Under the pieces are notes generated by a model. The model was not told where the DNA came from and did no database searches. It saw only the letters and a program-made list of their open reading frames with translations. DNA of 64,000 bases, taken from the NCBI RefSeq assembly GCF_004363955.1, contig NZ_SNZR01000011.1, forward strand, positions 992,001 through 1,056,000, written 5' to 3'. This document shows, piece after piece, positions 58,081 to 64,000 of the stretch. The stretch's first letter is position 1; each line of letters starts with the position of its first letter. The translations under genes were made by a program, and so were the position numbers. The DNA comes from Enterovirga rhinocerotis. Lineage in GTDB: Bacteria > Pseudomonadota > Alphaproteobacteria > Rhizobiales > Beijerinckiaceae.

Positions 58081-58887
58081 ATGCGTCTTCTCAAGCGTCT
58101 GTCCTTCGCATTTGCCGCCCTGTCCGTGGTCGCTCCATCGGCCGCGTCGGCGCAGTCGGCTTCGCTCCGCGTCGATTACGCGATCACGCTGGCCGGCCTC
58201 GCGCTCGGCAATGCGGGGCTCGACGGAACCTTCGACGATACCCGGTACGATATGAAGCTCACCGGCAAGCTGACCGGGCTCGTCGGTGCGCTGTCCGGTA
58301 ATTCCGTCGGCGGCGCCGCGGCGCGGGGTGTCGTGTCCAACGCGCGGGTTGTGTCGAACGGCTTCTCGGCCCAGGCCCGGTCGGGGTCGAACGAACGCAC
58401 GGTGATGATGGGCGTCGCCTCGGGCAACGTCACCTCGATCTCGATCGTGCCGCCCTTCGAGCGGCGCCACGAGGTCGTGCCGCTGAGCGACAACGACCGG
58501 CGCAACATCGTCGACCCGCTGAGCGGCCTCGTCACCGTCGCCGCCAATCCCGGCAAGCTCGACGACGCGGCCAATTGCAACCGCACCGTTCCGGTCTTCG
58601 ACGGCACGCAGCGCTTCGACATCGTGATGAGCTATGGCGGCATGCGCGTCGTGCGGAAGCCCGGTTTCACCGGCCCGGTCGTCGTCTGCAACGTCCGCTA
58701 CAGGCCGGTCGCCGGCCATCGCGCCGACAGGCCATCCGTCGAGTTCATGCGGAACAACCGCGAGATGTCGGTCTGGCTGGCGCCGGTCCAGGGCACTCGC
58801 CTCCTCGTGCCGATCCGCATTTCGGTCCAGACCATGGTCGGGCTGAGCGTGGTGGAGGCACAGCGCTGGGCCGTGAACGGGCGCTGA
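58081..58887 (+). CDS. DUF3108 family periplasmic protein
   Basis: The 268-residue protein has a signal peptide (KRLSFAFAALSVVAPSAASAQ) and the DUF3108 body: SLRVDYAITLAGLALGNAGLDGTFDDTRYDMKLTGKL and DIVMSYGGMRVVRKPGFTGPVVVCNVRYRPVAGHR. It is predicted beta-rich. The family is common in proteobacteria; function unknown. Confidence 0.85.
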   Translation: MRLLKRLSFAFAALSVVAPSAASAQSASLRVDYAITLAGLALGNAGLDGTFDDTRYDMKLTGKLTGLVGALSGNSVGGAAARGVVSNARVVSNGFSAQARSGSNERTVMMGVASGNVTSISIVPPFERRHEVVPLSDNDRRNIVDPLSGLVTVAANPGKLDDAANCNRTVPVFDGTQRFDIVMSYGGMRVVRKPGFTGPVVVCNVRYRPVAGHRADRPSVEFMRNNREMSVWLAPVQGTRLLVPIRISVQTMVGLSVVEAQRWAVNGR

Positions 58888-59010
58888 GGTCGCTCGGAAG
58901 GCGAGAGCCTCGCTCCGACCAGGGCCGAACGCCCCGAGGTGCCAAATACCGGGGCGGGGTCTATAGGGAGCGGGTCGTCCCGTCCGCATCGCCGGAGTTC
59001 TCCGCACTCG

Positions 59011-62000
59011 ATGCCACCGCCTCTCAATCGGATTTCGCGCGCCCGCGGCGTCACCGCGGTGCTCGGGCCGACCAATACCGGCAAGACGCATCTCGCCATC
59101 GAGCGGATGGTCGCGCATTCCTCCGGCATCATCGGCCTGCCGCTGCGGCTCCTCGCCCGCGAGGTCTATAGCCGCGTCGTCGAGAGGGTCGGCCCGGAAC
59201 AGGTCGCGCTCATCACGGGCGAGGAGAAGATCAAGCCGGACAAGGCGCGCTACTGGATCGCGACCGTCGAGGCCATGCCGCGCGATCTCGACGTCGCCTT
59301 CGTCGCCATCGACGAAATCCAGCTCGCCTCCGATCTCGACCGCGGCCATGTCTTCACCGACCGGATCCTGAACCATCGCGGCCGCGAGGAGACGCTCCTC
59401 ATCGGCTCCCTCACGATGAAGCCGCTGGTCGAGAAGCTGCTGCCGGGCGTGAATGTCGTCACGCGTCCGCGCCTGTCGACCCTCGCCTTCGCCGGCGACA
59501 AGAAGATCTCCCGCCTGCCGTCACGCTCGGCCATCGTCGCCTTCTCGGCCGAGGAGGTCTACGCCATCGCCGAACTCATCCGGCGCCATCGCGGCGGGGC
59601 GGCCGTCGTGCTCGGAGCCCTGTCGCCCCGGACGCGGAACGCCCAGGTCGCGCTCTTCGAGGCGGGCGAGGTCGATTATCTCGTCGCGACCGACGCGATC
59701 GGGATGGGGCTCAATCTCGACGTCCACCACGTCGCCTTCGCCGCGCGCCAGAAATTCGACGGCTTCCAGTTCCGCGACCTCAATCCCGCCGAGGTCGGCC
59801 AGATCGCGGGGCGCGCCGGGCGCCACATGCGCGACGGCACCTTCGGCTCGACCGGTCGCTGCGAGCCCTTCGACCCGGAACTCGTCGACGCGGTCGAGAA
59901 TCACCGCTTCGATCCGCTGCGCATCCTGCAATGGCGCAGCCGCGACCTCGACCTGCGCAGCCTGAACGGGCTTCTCGCGACGCTCGGCGAGATTCCCGAC
60001 GAGCCCGGGCTCACCCGCGCCCTCGTCGCCGACGACGAGGCCGCGCTCGTCATCCTCGCCCGCGAGGAGGAGCCGAGGCGGCTCGCCTCGAGCGCTGCGG
60101 CCGTGAGGCGGCTCTGGGAGGTCTGCGCGCTGCCCGATTACCGGCGCGTCTCGCCGGCCGGACATGCCGATCTCGTCGGCGGCATCTTCGCCTTCCTGAT
60201 GAAGCAGGGACGCGTTCCGGCGGATTGGTTCGCCCGGCAATTGGCGATGGTCGACCGCACCAATGGCGACATCGACACGCTGTCCCAACGCCTCGCGCAT
60301 GTGCGCACATGGTCCTTCGTCGCGAACCGGCCGGACTGGTTGCCTGATCCGGAGCATTGGCAGGGCGTGACGCGTCGGATAGAGGACAGCCTTTCCGATG
60401 CCCTGCACGAGCGTCTGGCGGCCCGGTTCGTGGATCGTCGCACGAGCGTGCTCATGCGCCGCCTGAGAGAGAAGGCCAGTATGGAAGCCGAGATCACCGC
60501 CTCAGGAGAGGTCACCGTGGAGGGCCAGCATGTGGGCCAACTCCTCGGCTTCTCCTTCGTGCCCGATCCGGCGGCGGAGGGGACCGAGGCGCGGGCCGCT
60601 TTGCGCAATGCGGCGGCTCAGGCGCTCGCGGGCGAGATCGAAGGCCGCGCCGAGCGCTTCTCCTCGGCGCCGGATACCTCGCTCGTCCTGTCGAACGACG
60701 GCACCATCCGCTGGACCGGCGATCCGGTCGGAAAGCTCGAGCCGGGCGATCACATCTACCGGCCGACCGTCCGAATCCTCGCCGACGATCAACTCACCGG
60801 CCCGGCCCGCGAGAAGGTCGACAACCGGCTGAAGGCCTGGCTGAAGGCCTATATCGTCCGGCTGCTCGGCCCCGCCCAGGAGCTCGAGACGGCCGCCGAC
60901 CTCACCGGCCTCGCCCGCGGCATCGCCTTCCGCGTCTCGGAGGCGCTCGGCATCCTCGAGCGGGCCAAGGTGGCGCAGGACCTCAAGAGCCTCGACCAGG
61001 CCGGCCGCGCCGCCCTCCGCCAGAAGGGCGTCCGGTTCGGCGCCTACCACGTCTACATGCCGGCGCTCGTGAAGCCCGGGCCGCGGATCCTCGCCGCGCA
61101 GCTCTGGGCGCTGCGCCATGGCGGCCTCGATCAGCGCGGCATCGACGAGATCGCGCATCTGGCCGGTTCGGGCCGCACCTCGTTCCCGGTCGAGGCCGAG
61201 ATCGCAAGGGGCCTCTACCTCGCCGCCGGATTCCGCGCCTTCCCGACCCGCGCGGTCCGCGTCGATATCCTCGAGCGCCTCGCCGACCTCATCCGGCCGG
61301 CCATCGCGTATCGGCCCGGCACGACGGCCGGCGAGCCGCCGCCCGGCGCCGCCGATGACGAGGGCTTCGTCCAGACCGGCTCGATGACCTCGCTCGTCGG
61401 CACCTCGGGCGATGGGTTCGCCGAGATCCTGAAGTCGCTCGGCTACGTGGCCGAGACGCGGCCCGGTCCCGCCATCACCGTCGCGCTCGTTCCGGCCCGG
61501 CCGAAGCCTGTTCCGGCAGCGGCGCCCGAAGCACCCTCCGACGCGCCGGCTTCCGAGGCAGCGGCTTCCGAGGCAGCGGCCGAGGTCGAGGGAACCGAAC
61601 CCGTCGCGGAAGCCGAGGCTCCGCCCGAAGGTCATGTCGTCGAGATCGGCGCGACCGCCGCTGCCGACGAGCCCGATCCCGGCATCCAGGACGAGCCGGA
61701 TGCGGCCGCGTCCACTGACGGTGCCACCGACGAGGCGGAGACCGCGCCGCTCGCCGATCCGACACCGGACGAGGTCGCCGAGACCGCGCCGGATCTCGCC
61801 GAGCCGGAAGCGGCCATCGCGCCCGCCGAGGCGGAGGCCACGATCGAGCCGGAGGCGTCGGCTCCCGAGCCTGCTCCGACGACCGAGGCGGTTTCGGAGG
61901 GCGAGCCCGTTCCGGAGCCGGCGGCCGAGGCCGAATCCGCTCCGGAGGAGGCCGCAGAGATCGACCCGACGGCGCCCGTCGCCGATGCGGACCTGGCGGC

Positions 62001-62499
62001 GGCCGAGCCGGCCGTCCCCGAAGCGCCCGCCGAACCGGAGGCGCCTGCGGAGGTACAGATCTGGCGGCTGCAGCGCTTTCGCCGCGAGCAGCATCCGCGC
62101 GGTCGCGACAATCGCCGGGGGCAGGATCAGCGTCCCCGCGGCGACAGGAGGCCGGACGGACAGGCGCCGGGCGCTCAGGCCCAGGACGGCCAGCGAGATG
62201 GCCAGCGCGACGGACAGCAGCGCCGCGATGGCGGCCGGCCGTCGGGACGGCCTCAGGCCGGTCCGGGCGGAGCCTTCGGGCGCGGCGGACGCGGCCCGGC
62301 CGGCGGGGCGGGCAACCGGCCTCCGGGAGGCGAGGGGCGTCCGGGCGGCGGCAGGCCGGATCGGCGGCCCGGTCGCGACGAGCGGCCGCGCTTCGAGAAC
62401 CGGCCCGAGCGGCGCGAGCGCCAGCCCGATCCGGATTCGCCCTTCGCGAAGCTCGCGGCCCTGAAGGCCAAGCTCGAGGGCAAGCCGGACGGGCAATGA
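59011..62499 (+). CDS. SUV3-like DEAD/DEAH-type helicase with long disordered tail
   Basis: The protein (1162 residues from ATG 59011) has Walker A GPTNTGKTH at 19-27, DEIQ as motif II, SLTMK, TDAIGMGLNL and QIAGRAGRH as later helicase motifs, the SUV3/MgpS group. Residues about 830-1015 form an acidic, Pro/Ala/Glu-rich linker (EAEA..., AEPEAAIAPAEAEATIEPE), and the final 140 residues are Arg/Gly/Gln/Asp-rich (RPRGDRRPDGQAPGAQ, QRDGQRDGQQRRDGG). In mitochondria SUV3 works with RNase in RNA turnover; in alphaproteobacteria its role is less known. The start is uncertain (also ATG 58939). Followed by the Hsp15-like gene with a 28-base gap. Confidence 0.88.
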   Translation: MPPPLNRISRARGVTAVLGPTNTGKTHLAIERMVAHSSGIIGLPLRLLAREVYSRVVERVGPEQVALITGEEKIKPDKARYWIATVEAMPRDLDVAFVAIDEIQLASDLDRGHVFTDRILNHRGREETLLIGSLTMKPLVEKLLPGVNVVTRPRLSTLAFAGDKKISRLPSRSAIVAFSAEEVYAIAELIRRHRGGAAVVLGALSPRTRNAQVALFEAGEVDYLVATDAIGMGLNLDVHHVAFAARQKFDGFQFRDLNPAEVGQIAGRAGRHMRDGTFGSTGRCEPFDPELVDAVENHRFDPLRILQWRSRDLDLRSLNGLLATLGEIPDEPGLTRALVADDEAALVILAREEEPRRLASSAAAVRRLWEVCALPDYRRVSPAGHADLVGGIFAFLMKQGRVPADWFARQLAMVDRTNGDIDTLSQRLAHVRTWSFVANRPDWLPDPEHWQGVTRRIEDSLSDALHERLAARFVDRRTSVLMRRLREKASMEAEITASGEVTVEGQHVGQLLGFSFVPDPAAEGTEARAALRNAAAQALAGEIEGRAERFSSAPDTSLVLSNDGTIRWTGDPVGKLEPGDHIYRPTVRILADDQLTGPAREKVDNRLKAWLKAYIVRLLGPAQELETAADLTGLARGIAFRVSEALGILERAKVAQDLKSLDQAGRAALRQKGVRFGAYHVYMPALVKPGPRILAAQLWALRHGGLDQRGIDEIAHLAGSGRTSFPVEAEIARGLYLAAGFRAFPTRAVRVDILERLADLIRPAIAYRPGTTAGEPPPGAADDEGFVQTGSMTSLVGTSGDGFAEILKSLGYVAETRPGPAITVALVPARPKPVPAAAPEAPSDAPASEAAASEAAAEVEGTEPVAEAEAPPEGHVVEIGATAAADEPDPGIQDEPDAAASTDGATDEAETAPLADPTPDEVAETAPDLAEPEAAIAPAEAEATIEPEASAPEPAPTTEAVSEGEPVPEPAAEAESAPEEAAEIDPTAPVADADLAAAEPAVPEAPAEPEAPAEVQIWRLQRFRREQHPRGRDNRRGQDQRPRGDRRPDGQAPGAQAQDGQRDGQRDGQQRRDGGRPSGRPQAGPGGAFGRGGRGPAGGAGNRPPGGEGRPGGGRPDRRPGRDERPRFENRPERRERQPDPDSPFAKLAALKAKLEGKPDGQ

Positions 62500-62527
62500 C
62501 GGGCGCGCTGGATCGGACGGTGCGCGC

Positions 62528-62833
62528 GTGAGCGAGGGACGCCAGCGCCTCGACAAGTGGCTCTGGTTCGCTCGCTTCGCGAAGACCCGCACGCTCGCCG
62601 CGAAGCTCGTCGAGGCAGGGCATGTCCGCGTCAACGGCGTCCGCAGCCAGGTTCCGGCGAAGGCGGTCGGCCCCGGCGATGTCCTGACGATCGCGGTCGC
62701 TCATCGGACGGCGGTCGTGCGGATTCTGGACCCGGGCCTGCGCCGAGGTCCGTTCGAGGAAGCGAGACGCCTGTACGAAACGCTGGACGGGGGCGACAAC
62801 GCTGCCCTTGTCACGGCGGCGCCGGATGATTAA
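62528..62833 (+). CDS. S4-domain RNA-binding protein (Hsp15/HslR-like)
   Basis: The 101-residue protein has an S4 domain: RQRLDKWLWFARFAKTRTLAAKLVEAGHVRVNGVRSQVPAKAVGPGDVLTI. Hsp15 binds 50S subunits that carry a stalled nascent chain. GTG 62528 is the only start before the domain. Confidence 0.9.
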   Translation: MSEGRQRLDKWLWFARFAKTRTLAAKLVEAGHVRVNGVRSQVPAKAVGPGDVLTIAVAHRTAVVRILDPGLRRGPFEEARRLYETLDGGDNAALVTAAPDD

Positions 62834-62941
62834 CCCACCGGGAAGAGTGCGAGGCGTATCTCGCCGACCGAATGTAGAAACCCCGCCCCCGCCAAGATCG
62901 GTCGCCCATCCGCAGCGCCGGACCGCGCCCAGGACCCAGAG

Positions 62942-63277
62942 ATGACCTACGTCGTCACCGAGAACTGCATCAAGTGCAAGTACATGGACTGCGTGGAGGT
63001 GTGTCCGGTCGACTGCTTCTACGAGGGCGAGAATTTCCTCGTCATCCATCCGGACGAGTGCATCGATTGCGGTGTCTGCGAGCCGGAATGCCCGGCCGAG
63101 GCGATCAAGCCCGATACCGAGCCGGGCCTCGACCAGTGGCTGACGCTGAACGCCGATTTCGTGAAGAACTGGCCCAACATCACGCGCAAGCGGAACCCGC
63201 CGGAGGATTCCAAGGATTGGGATGGGAAGCCTGGGAAGCTGGAGCTTCTGTCGCCGAATCCCGGCGAAGGCGACTGA
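62942..63277 (+). CDS. fdxA: Seven-iron ferredoxin FdxA
   Basis: The 111-residue protein has the FdxA pattern: [21 protein letters not shown] for the [3Fe-4S] cluster and [16 protein letters not shown] for the [4Fe-4S] cluster, then the C-terminal helix that closes this type. It carries electrons to unknown partners and is essential in some relatives. ATG 62942. Confidence 0.93.
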   Translation: MTYVVTENCIKCKYMDCVEVCPVDCFYEGENFLVIHPDECIDCGVCEPECPAEAIKPDTEPGLDQWLTLNADFVKNWPNITRKRNPPEDSKDWDGKPGKLELLSPNPGEGD

Positions 63278-63300
63278 CCGCCTGATTGCCGACTCCAAAG

Positions 63301-63332
63301 CGGGAGGGCCGGTTCATCCGCGGTCCCTCCCG
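63301..63332 (+). terminator. Hairpin after fdxA
   Basis: CGGGAGGG (63301-63308) pairs with CCCTCCCG (63325-63332); a second stem AAGCGGG-AGA-CCCGCTT follows at 63344-63360. The pair of stems could end fdxA transcription; there is no U-tract. Confidence 0.4.
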
Positions 63333-63506
63333 TCTCTGGGTCGAAGCGGGAGACCCGCTTCCCGTCTGTCTAGCGCAAGATGGTTACGGATTTGTTACCG
63401 GGCCGTTGATGGCCGCGATCCCGCGCGGGCGAGCGCCGCCGGACTACCCTTGCTTGACCTCGCGCCTCGCTGGGTTAGATCAGGGTCAGAGGAAAAGAGC
63501 CCTGCC

Positions 63507-64000
63507 ATGCAAGCCTTCACGACCCTGACCGGCGTCGCGGCCCCGATGCCGACCGTCAATATCGACACCGACCAGATCATCCCGAAGAACTACCTCAAGA
63601 CGATCAAGCGCACGGGGCTCGGCAAGGGTCTCTTCGCCGAGAAGCGCTATAACGACGACGGGTCCGAGAACCCGGATTTCGTCCTGAACAAGCCGGCCTA
63701 CCGGAAGGCCGAGGTCATCGTCGCGGGCGACAATTTCGGCTGCGGCTCCTCGCGCGAGCATGCGCCCTGGGCGCTGCTCGATTTCGGTATCCGCTGCGTG
63801 ATCTCGACGAGCTTCGCGGACATCTTCTACAACAACTGCTTCAAGAACGGCGTCCTGCCGATCAAGGTCTCTCCCGAGGATCTCGAGAAGCTGATGGACG
63901 ATGCCGACCGCGGCGCCAACGCGACGTTGACGATCGACCTCGAAAGCCAGACCATCAAGGGGCCGGACGGCGGCACCCTCCATTTCGAGATCGATCCCTT
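63507..64000 (+). CDS. leuD: 3-isopropylmalate dehydratase small subunit (5' part)
   Basis: ATG 63507 with GAGG 18 bases upstream; the frame is open to the window edge. [35 protein letters not shown], then [43 protein letters not shown] are the LeuD (swivel domain) signatures. It forms the leucine-pathway isomerase with LeuC. The C-terminal ~35 residues lie beyond the window. A full gene would be about 200 residues. Confidence 0.93.
   Translation, partial: MQAFTTLTGVAAPMPTVNIDTDQIIPKNYLKTIKRTGLGKGLFAEKRYNDDGSENPDFVLNKPAYRKAEVIVAGDNFGCGSSREHAPWALLDFGIRCVISTSFADIFYNNCFKNGVLPIKVSPEDLEKLMDDADRGANATLTIDLESQTIKGPDGGTLHFEIDP

Overview
The window is high-GC DNA from an alphaproteobacterium, most likely the order Hyphomicrobiales (Rhizobiales); I cannot resolve the family. 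The evidence is gene content and order: a protein-repair methyltransferase homologue, a TolC-type exporter and a PopZ-type (DUF2497) protein in a row, plus bpt with an RDD protein, an SUV3-like helicase followed by an Hsp15-like protein and fdxA, paired bacterial transglutaminase-like peptidases (BTLCP), and a lipid-A-synthase N-terminal-domain protein in a glycosyltransferase operon.

Positions 1 to about 14,900 look like a decayed prophage or phage-derived island ending at a tRNA-Asn gene (14954-15028, minus). It holds an AlpA-like regulator, a run of start/stop-overlapping small genes leading to a winged-helix replication-type protein with about eight iteron-like repeats inside its gene, an HU-like protein, an HK97-type major capsid protein, the C-terminal part of a tape-measure protein with a tail-lysozyme domain, and the gene that follows it. 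Terminase, portal, protease, connectors and tail tube are missing. Many very small genes sit between these, several of them single-span membrane proteins on the minus strand. Two of the latter, 7.6 kb apart, are paralogues ending in the same VAFLPGPF motif. Striking DNA palindromes (28 bp at 4540, a 13-bp inverted repeat at 13559) are probable operators.

From 15 kb onward the sequence is mostly ordinary chromosome: tRNA-Cys, a Pcm-like methyltransferase, TolC, PopZ, an acyl-CoA synthetase and an MBL hydrolase (15-23 kb); a nucleotide-sugar and polysaccharide locus with a DegT aminotransferase, nucleotide-sugar dehydrogenase, epimerase and WbpM/CapD-type dehydratase, interrupted by a PemK-like/Phd toxin-antitoxin pair (23.8-30.4 kb); an L-idonate-type dehydrogenase, a voltage-gated channel with a DDW filter, endonuclease III, two BTLCPs, and an ArsR/SRPBCC/DUF899 group with twin operators (30-37 kb); parC, a DUF4239-like protein and a complete DctPQM TRAP transporter with a MetX-like hydrolase (37-45 kb).

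The last part carries aquaporin Z, the N-end-rule leucyltransferase, threonine ammonia-lyase, a Nudix hydrolase, cystathionine beta-lyase and a class D beta-lactamase (45-53 kb); a GT39/GT2/LABNT envelope-sugar operon, PRC-barrel, histidine-rich and DUF3108 proteins (53-59 kb); then an SUV3-like helicase, an Hsp15-like protein, FdxA and the 5' part of leuD, which runs off the window (59-64 kb). A palindromic repeat family related at 28.2, 45.2 and 51.8 kb lies between genes. The clearest undescribed material is in the prophage: the VAFLPGPF small-membrane-protein pair and its neighbours, the intragenic iteron array, and the unusual palindromes.
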